Positions 9,227-17,862 of a stretch of 64,000 nt of DNA are shown piece after piece; positions within the stretch are counted from its first letter, which is position 1, and each line of letters begins with the position of its first letter. The notes beneath the pieces are model-generated. The model was not told the DNA's origin, searched no databases, and saw nothing but the letters and a program-made list of their open reading frames with translations. The position numbers and the translations under genes were made by a program. Source of the DNA: an uncultured Marinicella sp. (lineage in GTDB: Bacteria; Pseudomonadota; Gammaproteobacteria; Xanthomonadales; Marinicellaceae); contig CANNAM010000003.1 of NCBI GenBank assembly GCA_947502595.1, positions 62,001-126,000 on the forward strand. Direction: 5' to 3'.

Positions 9227-9699
9227 AATCTAAAAAAATCTGTATGATTGGTCGCTTTGCCGTGGGCAAAACTTCATTGGTTGACCGCTACGTAAAAAAC
9301 CAGTTTTCAGAAAAATACCAAACCACGGTTGGGGTTTCAATCTCAACTAAAATCATTGATGTAACCACAAAATTTGTGATTTGGGACATTGCTGGCTTTG
9401 AACAGAAGAATCACTACAAACCTTACCTCAGAGGGGCTCATGCCATCATCTATGTGGTCGATGCCACTGAACCTGAATCCTTACAAACTTTAGACCAAAT
9501 TATCCAAGATTCTCCAGAACTCAAGGCCTTACCAGCAGTGTGCTTTATCAACAAAGCAGACTTAGTCGATAACATCATGTGGCAAGATCAATTCAATACA
9601 AAAATCAACCAACTGACCAAGCACAGTTATTGGACCAGTGCCAAAACAGGAGACAATGTTGAAGCTGGGTTTGTTGCACTCTCACACCTTATATCGTGA
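9223..9699 (+). CDS. Ras/Rab-like small GTPase
   Basis: This is a 158-residue single-domain small GTPase. All five G motifs are visible: P-loop GRFAVGKTS (10-18), switch I Thr34/Thr35 (YQTTVG), G3 WDIAGFE (54-60), G4 NKAD (110-113) and G5 TSAK (138-141). Aligned by eye to Ras, the residue equal to Gly12 is Phe12, and the catalytic Gln61 position (DTAGQE) is Phe59. Both changes predict weak intrinsic hydrolysis and reliance on a partner. There is no lipidation motif, so membrane recruitment would come from the adjacent OmpA-domain protein. It overlaps the upstream gene (ATGA) and the downstream kinase gene (GTGA). Confidence 0.92.
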   Translation: MKSKKICMIGRFAVGKTSLVDRYVKNQFSEKYQTTVGVSISTKIIDVTTKFVIWDIAGFEQKNHYKPYLRGAHAIIYVVDATEPESLQTLDQIIQDSPELKALPAVCFINKADLVDNIMWQDQFNTKINQLTKHSYWTSAKTGDNVEAGFVALSHLIS

Positions 9700-11105
9700 G
9701 TTTACCTGCTGCAGTTCTTAACAAAGTCTACCAACACTACCGCGCCAGTGACTGGTGTATCATCAGCTTAAATGAAGACAACTTAATCACCAATGCCAAC
9801 ACCACTGCACGCAAACACTTTCCATTCATCGAATTACAAACTGACATCAGGTCTGCGTTACCATTATTTGCCAGCGAAGCAATGGATGAAGACTTTTTCA
9901 TACCCTTTTATAACCATGAGGCACACGTTTATGATGTTCATTTCATGTGTGAGAACAAGCAAAAACACATCATCATGGTGCCGGTTGATATCGTCCATGA
10001 ACAAGTCCAATACAAGCAACAAATTGCCCATGAACAAGCCATCGAGAAGTTACGCCTGCAGTACTTATTTACTACATTAGAAAGCGCTCATGATGAACTG
10101 AAGCAAGCCAATTCTGCCAAATCATTCTATATATCAGCTTTATCACACGAAATCGGCAACCCAATAACCGCCATAAAAGGCTACACCCAACTGCTTTCAG
10201 AAGGATTAATAGAAACAACAAAAGCCATCAATATTATCGGTAAAAATGCCGAAAAAATTCAGCAAATCATCAGCCAAACTTTGGACTATGATCAACAGCA
10301 CAACAGCTTGAATAATTTTAAACTGAACCCTGCAGAAATGATTGATGATGTTTTCAATAGTTTCCATATACAGGCTAAAAACAAAGCCCTGTTGCTAGAT
10401 AATCAAGTGGCCCCAGAAATCAACATCAACACCAACAAAACCAAATGGGGACAAATTTTCACCAATCTAATCAGCAACGCCATTAAATACACTGAATCTG
10501 GTGGCATAACTGTTCGCTCAACAGTTGAAAGTGGTCGGTTGCATATCGACACCATTGATACCGGATGTGGCATGAGTACAACATTCCAACAACAGCTGTT
10601 TACTGCATGGAGTCGTGAACCCAACAACCAAGTCCATGGCAATGGCATTGGCTTGGTTATTTCTAAAATGTTGGCTGAACAGCTGGGTGCTGAACTACGC
10701 TTACACGCCAGTGGCCCCCAAGGCAGCCACTTTCGGTTCTCTATCGCCTACCACAAACCACTGAATTCACAACGTATATTGCTGGTTGATGACGACCATG
10801 ATTGTTTGAAATTATTTAAATACTACTTAACTCAAGCTGGACACCAAGTCAAAACAGCTGATTCAATTAAAGCCCTCAAAGCCAAAATCACAAGCAATGA
10901 TTTCGACACTTTGATAAGTGACCTCAACTTAAGCGATGGACAAGTACATCACGCTTATAATGAAATTTGTAGCCAATTCTCCAAAGTCATCGTTATGACG
11001 GCCAATCCAACAGCTGATAAACAACAAGAGTTGGTTAACATTGGCTTTGATCAGGTACTCAGCAAGCCCTTACAACAAGAGCAGCTGCTGAACAGCATCA
11101 GCTGA
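9696..11105 (+). CDS. Soluble hybrid histidine kinase with C-terminal receiver
   Basis: This 469-residue protein starts at GTG 9696, overlapping the GTPase stop. There are no membrane helices, so it is cytoplasmic. The first 110 residues look like a PAS-type sensor. A linker helix leads to HisKA with the phospho-accepting His151 in SALSHEIGNPITAIKG. The HATPase domain (about 230-350) has NLISNAIKYTESGG, DTGCGM and GNGIGLVISK. A receiver domain follows from 359 (RILLVDDDHD), with phospho-accepting Asp409 and Lys near 455. No HPt domain is present. Its translation is coupled to the GTPase, suggesting that it reads GTPase or tether status; the OmpR-type regulator at the operon head is the likely output. 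Confidence 0.9.
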   Translation: MSLPAAVLNKVYQHYRASDWCIISLNEDNLITNANTTARKHFPFIELQTDIRSALPLFASEAMDEDFFIPFYNHEAHVYDVHFMCENKQKHIIMVPVDIVHEQVQYKQQIAHEQAIEKLRLQYLFTTLESAHDELKQANSAKSFYISALSHEIGNPITAIKGYTQLLSEGLIETTKAINIIGKNAEKIQQIISQTLDYDQQHNSLNNFKLNPAEMIDDVFNSFHIQAKNKALLLDNQVAPEININTNKTKWGQIFTNLISNAIKYTESGGITVRSTVESGRLHIDTIDTGCGMSTTFQQQLFTAWSREPNNQVHGNGIGLVISKMLAEQLGAELRLHASGPQGSHFRFSIAYHKPLNSQRILLVDDDHDCLKLFKYYLTQAGHQVKTADSIKALKAKITSNDFDTLISDLNLSDGQVHHAYNEICSQFSKVIVMTANPTADKQQELVNIGFDQVLSKPLQQEQLLNSIS

Positions 11106-11130
11106 ATACCGCCGCCACTTTTGATATCAC

Positions 11131-11158
11131 TTGTGGCACATGAAAAATGCCTTATAAT
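11131..11158 (+). promoter_or_regulatory. Sigma-70-type promoter for the qmcA operon
   Basis: A TTGTGG -35 box (11131-11136) and a perfect TATAAT -10 box (11153-11158) are separated by 16 bp. They lie 39 bp upstream of the ATG at 11197. The site falls in the 91-bp gap after the hybrid-kinase gene and separates the GTPase operon from the qmcA operon. Confidence 0.6.
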
Positions 11159-11196
11159 CATGATATTATAATTATTTGAGCAATTGGAGCAGTTGA

Positions 11197-12117
11197 ATGG
11201 ACGATTACATTTTCTATATCATCCTTGGTGTGTTCGGCATCATATTTCTGAAAAGTGTGTTTGTGGTGGTACCACAGGGCTTTGAATTTACCGTTGAAAG
11301 ATTTGGTGAATTCAAACGTGTATTTTCACCTGGTTTGGGCTTAAAGGTGCCCTTTATGGAACGCATAGGCCGAAAAATCAACATGATGGAACAAGTGGCC
11401 AATGTACCATCACAAGAAGTCATTACCCGTGACAATGCTGTGGTTACAGTTGATGGTGTGGTTTTTTATCAAATCCTAGACAGCGTTAAAGCCGCCTATG
11501 AAGTCAATCGACTGGAGTATGCCATTCTGAATTTAACCATGACCAACATCCGTACTGTATTGGGTGCAATGGATTTAGATGAATCACTGTCTAAACGTGA
11601 TGAAATCAATCACCGTCTTTTGGCTGTGGTCGATGAAGCCACATCTCCTTGGGGCGTCAAAGTCACTCGGATTGAAATCAAAGACATCAAGCCACCACAT
11701 GATTTGGTCGCATCGATGGCCAGACAAATGAAAGCAGAGCGTGAAAAGCGAGCACAAATTTTAGAGGCCGAAGGTTCACGTCAATCTGACATTTTACAGG
11801 CTGAGGGTAAAAAGCAAGCCGCCATATTAGAGGCCGAAGGCTTGAAAGAAGCGGCGTTTCGTGAAGCTGAAGCACGTGAGAGAGCGGCCGAAGCTGAAGC
11901 CAGAGCCACCGAAATGGTGTCCCAAGCAATCGCTGCTGGAGACGTCAACGCAATCAATTATTTTGTGGCTCAAAAATACTTGGATCAGTTTGGTAAATTT
12001 GCCAACTCACCCAATCAAAAAACCATGATACTGCCTATGGAAGCCACCGGTATATTAGGTTCATTGGCTGGTATAACTGAACTGGCTAAAGACTTAACTG
12101 ATAAGAAAAAATCATGA
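11197..12117 (+). CDS. qmcA: SPFH/stomatin-family membrane protein (QmcA-like)
   Basis: This 306-residue protein has one N-terminal membrane helix (about 4-24) followed by an SPFH (band-7) domain containing VVPQGFEFTVERFGEF and DGVVFYQI. A long alanine/glutamate-rich coiled coil follows (about 170-240, with repeated ILEAEG units). SPFH proteins form large membrane-associated ring assemblies and affect membrane-domain organisation and protease activity. The adjacent, overlapping NfeD gene is the standard partner. QmcA is the nearest E. coli namesake. Confidence 0.9.
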   Translation: MDDYIFYIILGVFGIIFLKSVFVVVPQGFEFTVERFGEFKRVFSPGLGLKVPFMERIGRKINMMEQVANVPSQEVITRDNAVVTVDGVVFYQILDSVKAAYEVNRLEYAILNLTMTNIRTVLGAMDLDESLSKRDEINHRLLAVVDEATSPWGVKVTRIEIKDIKPPHDLVASMARQMKAEREKRAQILEAEGSRQSDILQAEGKKQAAILEAEGLKEAAFREAEARERAAEAEARATEMVSQAIAAGDVNAINYFVAQKYLDQFGKFANSPNQKTMILPMEATGILGSLAGITELAKDLTDKKKS

Positions 12118-12575
12118 TTATCGGATTCTTAATTTCTCTCACCCCTTGGCATTGGTTAACCGCAGCGGTGTTGTTGTTGGTTATTGAGATGTTGATTGGC
12201 TCGTATTACTTACTGTGGGTCAGCTTTGCTGCCTTCTTTGTGGCCATCATTCAATGGATGTTTGGTATTGCATGGGGCGCGCAAATGGTGATGTTCACCC
12301 TCATATCAATCTTGTCTGTGATTGCGTGGTATATATACGACCAAAAGAGAGACAAAACCAGTACCCGGCCACATTTAAACAAACGTGGACACCAATACAT
12401 TGGGCGAACTTTTCAACTCAGTGATGCCATCATCAATGGTGTAGGCAAAATCAAGGTTGATGACTCAACCTGGAAAGTCAAAGGCCAAGATGCACCTCAC
12501 CAGACCACTGTCAAAGTTACCGGTATTGACGGTACCGTATTAATTGTAGAAACACTTGGAGATAAAAACTCATGA
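12114..12575 (+). CDS. NfeD-family membrane protein
   Basis: This 153-residue protein has two or three N-terminal membrane helices (about 12-30, 32-50 and 55-75) and a C-terminal soluble OB-fold-like domain typical of short NfeD proteins (the GVGKIKVDDSTWKVKG pattern). NfeD proteins bind SPFH proteins such as QmcA. ATG 12114 overlaps the qmcA stop, and its own stop overlaps the next lipoprotein gene, so all three are co-translated. Confidence 0.9.
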   Translation: MIIGFLISLTPWHWLTAAVLLLVIEMLIGSYYLLWVSFAAFFVAIIQWMFGIAWGAQMVMFTLISILSVIAWYIYDQKRDKTSTRPHLNKRGHQYIGRTFQLSDAIINGVGKIKVDDSTWKVKGQDAPHQTTVKVTGIDGTVLIVETLGDKNS

Positions 12576-14374
12576 AAAAATTCATGCTAATTGCATCCAT
12601 CACAGCTTTACTATCAGCCTGTGGTGGTGATGACAACGAAGTCAAAACAACAGCTATCAATGCCAATGAACAACCACAAATTCTGACTTACATCCCTGCA
12701 GACACCCCTTTGCTGATGACCAGTGGCCTGAATCCAGAACAATACCCAGACCGCTACGTGGAAGTGATGCAAGGACAAATGGATGGCGCGGTCAAATATT
12801 TACAAGTGATGTTGGATAATGCACTGACAAACAAAGACCATGAAGATTTAACCGTAATTGATGAGAATGGTGATGCAGTTGATACCGCAGACACAGACGA
12901 CCAAGATGCGGCAATGAAACAAAAAACCAAAGCCTTTGTTGAGCGTTGGTTTATTGAAGATAAGTTTGCCAAAGTTGGTATGAAAATGGGTGAATCGCAG
13001 TTTGCCGTATACATGATTGACTTGTTTCCTGTTATCAGGGTTAAGCTCAGCGCTAACCACCAAGTACCAGCCATGCTGGATGACTTGGAACAACAGTTCC
13101 CAGTTACCTTGGTTAAATCTGAGTTGAATGGCAGCCAAGTGCGTGAAATTCAAGCCAAGGACTTGACCTTGTTCTTGAGTCTACAAGATGACTACTTGGT
13201 CATCAGTGGTGCGCCAACTGTAATCAAAGACCAGATGATTGGAGAATTAATTGGTAGCACAAAACCCAGTCAATCATTGGCCCAAGACAGTTCTTTGATT
13301 CAGCAAATTAAACAAGCCCATGGGTACACCATGGATGACATTTTATTGTTCGACATACAAAGAATTGCTGACCATTTCATCAACCCAGCCAAGCACAATT
13401 CCAAATTGGTTAACTTCATGCAGATTGAAGACAACATGCTGTCTGCTGTTTGTAAAGATGAAATCACCGCCATGTTAGCCAAAGCACCACGTATGGTAGC
13501 AGGCAGTAAAGCCCTGACAAATGACACCATCCATGCCACCTTTGTTTGGGAAATGGATAAAGTACTGTCTGCAGACCTGGCCACCTTGGCCGGTAGAATT
13601 CCACGCGGCAATGACAATGCGGCCATGTCTATGGGCTTCAGCTTTGATTTATTGAATGCCAAAAACTTAGCCAGCAAGTATGTTGACGCCATGGTAGCAG
13701 CGCCATTTGCTTGTGAACATTTTGCTCAACTGAACCAAAAATCCACAGAATTACAGGCCAAGCTTTCGCAACCACTGCCACCTTTTGTGGGTAATTTCAA
13801 AGGGTTCAATTTTTCATTGGATGAGTTGAAGCTCAATATTGATGCTGCCAATGCGGAAAACCCCAACCCGAAAGACATGTTAGAAAGTCTTAAAACTCAA
13901 ATCTTCTTGGCTGTTGATGAAACCGAAGCCTTGTTAGGCATGGCACAAATGATGATGCCACAACTACAGGAAATGGCCATCAAAACAGACGGCTCTTTGA
14001 TTACACTCGCAGATAAAGTGCCTATGATCAGCGGCAAAGACATACCCATTGATATCGCTAATTTATATGCAGCCGTGTCAGCTGATACCATTGGTTTATC
14101 CTTAGGTCACGAAGACGGTGGCTCTCTAGAACAACAAGTTAAAGAGCCAGGCCAAGCTGTATTGATTTCGTTTTCAGCCCACGCCGATGGTTATAAAAGC
14201 CTGATGGAGCAAATATTTGCTATGGCTGAAATGCCCAATATGCCGGCTGAAATCAAACAAGAATTAGCCACCCAGAAAAGTTTGGCCTTAGACATGCTGT
14301 ATTGGAAAACCCAAGACATGACTGTTGCATTTACCGATGAAGGTTTTACCACCGACATCATGATTAACTACTGA
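12572..14374 (+). CDS. Large lipoprotein of unknown function
   Basis: This 600-residue protein has a lipoprotein signal peptide (lipobox LSAC, Cys17, followed by GGDD). The Asp pair after the Cys may favour inner-membrane retention in organisms using a Lol avoidance rule. The mature part starts with a YIPADTPLLM pattern, somewhat like DUF3352-type proteins, but I do not recognise it with confidence. It is rich in Met, Ala and acidic residues and has no further membrane helix. It is translationally coupled to nfeD (ATGA), so it may be an extracytoplasmic partner of the SPFH-NfeD assembly. A terminator follows. Confidence 0.85.
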   Translation: MKKFMLIASITALLSACGGDDNEVKTTAINANEQPQILTYIPADTPLLMTSGLNPEQYPDRYVEVMQGQMDGAVKYLQVMLDNALTNKDHEDLTVIDENGDAVDTADTDDQDAAMKQKTKAFVERWFIEDKFAKVGMKMGESQFAVYMIDLFPVIRVKLSANHQVPAMLDDLEQQFPVTLVKSELNGSQVREIQAKDLTLFLSLQDDYLVISGAPTVIKDQMIGELIGSTKPSQSLAQDSSLIQQIKQAHGYTMDDILLFDIQRIADHFINPAKHNSKLVNFMQIEDNMLSAVCKDEITAMLAKAPRMVAGSKALTNDTIHATFVWEMDKVLSADLATLAGRIPRGNDNAAMSMGFSFDLLNAKNLASKYVDAMVAAPFACEHFAQLNQKSTELQAKLSQPLPPFVGNFKGFNFSLDELKLNIDAANAENPNPKDMLESLKTQIFLAVDETEALLGMAQMMMPQLQEMAIKTDGSLITLADKVPMISGKDIPIDIANLYAAVSADTIGLSLGHEDGGSLEQQVKEPGQAVLISFSAHADGYKSLMEQIFAMAEMPNMPAEIKQELATQKSLALDMLYWKTQDMTVAFTDEGFTTDIMINY

Positions 14375-14400
14375 AGCATCAGGTATTTGCCATTACTACA

Positions 14401-14436
14401 AAGCGCCTCATTCATTGGGGCGTTTTAGTTTAATTT
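14401..14436 (+). terminator. Rho-independent terminator after the qmcA operon
   Basis: A hairpin with arms GCGCCTCA and TGGGGCGT (one T:G pair in the stem, 5-base loop) is followed by TTTAGTTTAATTTTT. It lies 26 bp after the lipoprotein stop. It also rules out the TTG at 14415, inside the stem, as a start for the next gene. Confidence 0.8.
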
Positions 14437-14447
14437 TTAAAAAAACC

Positions 14448-14975
14448 ATGAATATCAGAGCTTTTCAACAACATCAGCCAGTCATCGCCAAAGGTGTATA
14501 TATCGATTCCACAGCCGTTGTCATTGGCCAAGTCACTATTGGTCAAGACGCATCAATTTGGCCCATGGCAGTGGTACGAGGCGATGTGCATAAAATAAGT
14601 ATTGGCGCCACCAGCAACATTCAAGATGGCAGCATATTGCACGTGACCCACCGCAGTGCACACGAACCTGACGGCGGTCCATTGAACATAGGTACGGGCG
14701 TGACAGTCGGTCACGGTGCAATACTGCATGCTTGCACCATTGGCGACTACTGCTTGGTTGGTATGGGTTCAACGGTGTTAGACAAAGCCCAAATGGAACA
14801 CCACAGCATGTTAGGTGCTGGCAGTGTATTACCACCAGGAAAAATCATCAAAACCGGTGAATTGTGGGTGGGAAATCCAGCCAAAAAAGTTAAAGATTTG
14901 TCACAATCTCAGCAGCAATCATTGGAATATTCAGCACAACACTATGTTAAACTGAAACAACAATACCAACTCTAA
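14448..14975 (+). CDS. Gamma carbonic anhydrase-like hexapeptide protein (YrdA type)
   Basis: This 175-residue left-handed beta-helix protein belongs to the gamma carbonic anhydrase family. Hexapeptide-repeat turns run through residues 15-130. The three zinc-ligand histidines are visible in ILHVTHRSAHE and VTVGHGAILHACTIGD. Related bacterial proteins (YrdA, CaiE-like) are trimeric, and many lack strong carbonic anhydrase activity, so the reaction is uncertain. ATG 14448 is the start because the upstream TTG lies in a terminator hairpin. Confidence 0.9.
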   Translation: MNIRAFQQHQPVIAKGVYIDSTAVVIGQVTIGQDASIWPMAVVRGDVHKISIGATSNIQDGSILHVTHRSAHEPDGGPLNIGTGVTVGHGAILHACTIGDYCLVGMGSTVLDKAQMEHHSMLGAGSVLPPGKIIKTGELWVGNPAKKVKDLSQSQQQSLEYSAQHYVKLKQQYQL

Positions 14976-14991
14976 AAACACTTCAAGAATC

Positions 14992-15951
14992 ATGGGCTCG
15001 GGTGAGATAGACCAAACAGAAACTTTAATCAGTAACTTTGATCAAGCACAACAAGCCTTGACAGATTTGCCCGCTGAGCACAAACAACTCAGTCATTGGA
15101 ACATTTGGGCGGCACATGTTTTTGCTGATGTGCCTTGGCAAACACAATTAACTCAAGCGATGACTATTGCCTACGCCAGGATGGCACACCGGAATGGACA
15201 ACTCAGCACCAACCCCAGAACTTACCACAATGAAAAGCACATCAACGACTTGTTGTTACGGGTCATGTACTGTGCCAAACACTATGAAAATCAACTCAAC
15301 CCGAATGGTTTGGCCATCTTAAGCTTTTTTTCGGCCTGTCATGACCTGCGCCAAAATGAAGCCAGAAAAACAGATGATTTTGAATCGTTGGTTGGTAGCA
15401 ATGAACAAGCCAGCTTTGCTGAAGCACTGCGCATCATCGCAGTCACTGGTTCAGCAAGCCTGTGGTCGGAGCATCACCTGTTACTTTTGCAAACCATGAT
15501 TGAAGGCAGCACATTTGGATCAGGTGGTAAACGCAGTAAAAACTTTTTCCAGGGCAACTTAGCCAAGCACCTGTTACTTGAGCTACAACTGCCGAATAAA
15601 AACGATGAGCAATTGGTCTTACTCGGCTGCGATTTAGATACCGCCAATGTATGTTTACCCATTGCTCAGTTTGCTGCATCGGCGGTCCATATTTATGATG
15701 AACTGGTTGCTCATGAACATGTTGCCATTTCAGCCCATCAATTTTTCAGCGAACAGCAAAAAATATATTTTTTTGAACAGCAAGCGTTCAACTCTGATAT
15801 AGGACTTGCCCTATTTTCTGCACCCAAGGCCAACAACGCCGATAAATTGAGCGCGCTATCCGATCACATCAGTGGTTTGTCCGAAGACACCCCAGCCAGT
15901 GGCATCAAAGCGGCTTTCATAAACAAGGCACAACAACTGGAATTACAATGA
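14992..15951 (+). CDS. HD-like predicted metal-dependent phosphohydrolase
   Basis: This 319-residue cytoplasmic protein shows an HD-superfamily ligand pattern: YHNEKHIND near residue 80, the HD pair in SACHDLRQNE, and a later Asp in GCDLDTANV. That matches small predicted HD hydrolases containing a YHN...H element. The substrate is unknown. It lies 16 bp after the carbonic anhydrase gene and overlaps sixA by four bases, suggesting one transcript. Confidence 0.72.
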   Translation: MGSGEIDQTETLISNFDQAQQALTDLPAEHKQLSHWNIWAAHVFADVPWQTQLTQAMTIAYARMAHRNGQLSTNPRTYHNEKHINDLLLRVMYCAKHYENQLNPNGLAILSFFSACHDLRQNEARKTDDFESLVGSNEQASFAEALRIIAVTGSASLWSEHHLLLLQTMIEGSTFGSGGKRSKNFFQGNLAKHLLLELQLPNKNDEQLVLLGCDLDTANVCLPIAQFAASAVHIYDELVAHEHVAISAHQFFSEQQKIYFFEQQAFNSDIGLALFSAPKANNADKLSALSDHISGLSEDTPASGIKAAFINKAQQLELQ

Positions 15952-16427
15952 TGCAACTGTACATAGTCAGACATGCAGACTCCAAATTTGTTACCAGTGC
16001 CACCGATCACCAACGGCCTTTAACAGCCAAAGGGCTTGAGCAAGCCAAACAAAGTGCACACTACTTGCAGCAAATTATAGGTGACTCGGCTGCCCAAATA
16101 ATTAGTTCAGATGCACTGCGTACCTTAAGTACAGCAACAACCATTCAACAATGCCTCAGTCACAGCCAAATGCAGCAACATGTTCGCTTCTACCATGCTC
16201 GAGTTGGAGATTGGTGTGATGCCATCATGGCAAATCAACACGCCAGTCATTTGGTCTTGGTGGGCCATAACCCAACCATCAGTCAGCTGGCCTATCATTT
16301 AAATCCCAAACAAGCCTTGCATTTCAACCCAGCCTGTATAGGGCATTATCAACTTGAAATTGCCGAAGATGGCCTCAACTTACCCTCTCAACTTATAGAC
16401 TTTTTTAAACCTGATGCAACAATCTAA
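15948..16427 (+). CDS. sixA: Phosphohistidine phosphatase SixA-like
   Basis: This 159-residue histidine phosphatase has the phospho-accepting RHAD motif (residues 8-11) and the second His in LVLVGHNPT. E. coli SixA dephosphorylates phosphohistidine on phosphotransfer proteins; the length and motifs match. The target here is unknown. ATG 15948 overlaps the HD-protein stop, and the 3' end overlaps the rhomboid gene by 14 bases. Confidence 0.88.
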   Translation: MMQLYIVRHADSKFVTSATDHQRPLTAKGLEQAKQSAHYLQQIIGDSAAQIISSDALRTLSTATTIQQCLSHSQMQQHVRFYHARVGDWCDAIMANQHASHLVLVGHNPTISQLAYHLNPKQALHFNPACIGHYQLEIAEDGLNLPSQLIDFFKPDATI

Positions 16428-17022
16428 TAACCCGCTGAATTCCATTCCTCCGGTGACCCGCAATGTCTTGATTGCTATAGTGGTGATGTTTATAGTCCAG
16501 CAAGTCTTAGGACAAACAGGTGGACAGTTTATCGGTCGGTATTTTGCACTTTACCCCATCGATTCACCTTGGTTTTATCCTTGGCAATTAATCACTTATG
16601 CGCTGCTGCATGGTAATTTAATGCATTTATTCTTCAATGGCTTTGCCATCTGGATGTTTGGCTCCCAAATTGAGCATTTTTGGGGCGAGAAAAAATACTC
16701 GATTTTCATCGTTGTCTGCATCATCGGTTCAGGTTTGGCCAATGCCCTGCTTTCAAACGCGCCAGCAATTGGAATCTCAGGCGCAGTTTATGGCCTATTG
16801 GTTGCCTTTGGCATGATGTGGCCAAACCACACCATTCAACTGGTGTTGCCGCCTATCCCCATGAAAGCCAAATATTTTGTGATTTTATTTGCGGGCATTG
16901 CTTTGGTCAGCAGCATCAACCCACGCAATGATGGCATTGCACACATTGCGCATTTGGGAGGTGCTTTAACTGGCTTTTTATTGATTCAGTACTGGCGCAA
17001 GAAACCACCATTTAAATGGTGA
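16414..17022 (+). CDS. Rhomboid-family intramembrane serine protease
   Basis: This 202-residue protein has about six membrane helices. The nucleophile Ser lies in the GISGAVYG motif and the catalytic His in AHIAHLGGALTG, giving the complete Ser-His dyad. An HxxxxFNG-type helix-2 motif (HLFFNGFAIWMFG) is also present. It cleaves substrates within the membrane; the substrates are unknown. The start overlaps the end of sixA. It converges with rluB, 22 bp away. Confidence 0.92.
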   Translation: MQQSNNPLNSIPPVTRNVLIAIVVMFIVQQVLGQTGGQFIGRYFALYPIDSPWFYPWQLITYALLHGNLMHLFFNGFAIWMFGSQIEHFWGEKKYSIFIVVCIIGSGLANALLSNAPAIGISGAVYGLLVAFGMMWPNHTIQLVLPPIPMKAKYFVILFAGIALVSSINPRNDGIAHIAHLGGALTGFLLIQYWRKKPPFKW

Positions 17023-17044
17023 TTAGAGCCTACAGTCAACCTTA

Positions 17045-17860
17045 TTAATGTCGCCCTTTTTTGACTGATTTTAGCGTCAGGGTTTGGGCAGCTGGCTCAA
17101 ACTTGATGTCTTTAAACAGTATTTCCAACTCCCGTTGGTTCAACTCTTTGTGTTGTCCTTTGCGCAATGATTTGGGCAGAAACACCCCGCCATAACGCAC
17201 CCGCTTCAATCGATTGACCTGAATGTCTTGTGATTCCCACAACCTCCTGACCTCGCGATTTTTACCTTCCATGATGGCCACATGGAACCAACTGTTTGAA
17301 CCTTTTTCTTCACCACCAGCCGCTTGTATGTCTGAGAAACTGGCCACGCCATCCTCAAGCTCTACACCAGCCAACATGGCTTTGATTTTTTCTTCTGTGA
17401 CATCACCAAAGACTCGACAAGCATACTCACGGTCAATGTTGGCGCTGGGGTGCATCATGTGATTGGCCAAATCTCCATCGGTACTGAATAACAGCAACCC
17501 GGTGGTGTTGATATCCAGACGACCAATATTAAGCCACTTCTGCCCACTGATGCGTGGCAAGCTGTCAAACACCGTGCGCCGGTCCTTTTCATCTTTACGC
17601 GTGGTAACTTCACCCAATGGTTTGTTATACATCAAAACTCGTGGCATCACGTAATCTGATTCAACCACCCAAGCACGGTTCTTCCAGGCAATTTTATCCC
17701 CGACTTTCAACTTCTGGCCTAGCTCAACTGATTCACGGTTGATGGTGATTTGGCCTAATTTTATAGCGGCTTCAACTTGTCGCCTGGAACCCAGCCCACA
17801 TCTTGCCAAAGTTTTTTGTATCCTTTCTGAGGGCTCAAACCCATATTCTTCAGTTTTCAT
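17045..17860 (-). CDS. rluB: 23S rRNA pseudouridine(2605) synthase
   Basis: This 271-residue protein has an N-terminal S4 RNA-binding domain (about 12-60, ARCGLGSRRQVE) and an RsuA/RluB-type catalytic domain with the catalytic Asp in GRLDINTTGLLLF. The KNREVRRL motif is typical of the family. The length suits RluB rather than RluE or RsuA. It lies 2 bp downstream of scpB in a minus-strand operon. Confidence 0.92.
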   Translation of the reverse strand: MKTEEYGFEPSERIQKTLARCGLGSRRQVEAAIKLGQITINRESVELGQKLKVGDKIAWKNRAWVVESDYVMPRVLMYNKPLGEVTTRKDEKDRRTVFDSLPRISGQKWLNIGRLDINTTGLLLFSTDGDLANHMMHPSANIDREYACRVFGDVTEEKIKAMLAGVELEDGVASFSDIQAAGGEEKGSNSWFHVAIMEGKNREVRRLWESQDIQVNRLKRVRYGGVFLPKSLRKGQHKELNQRELEILFKDIKFEPAAQTLTLKSVKKGRH

Positions 17861-17862
17861 GT

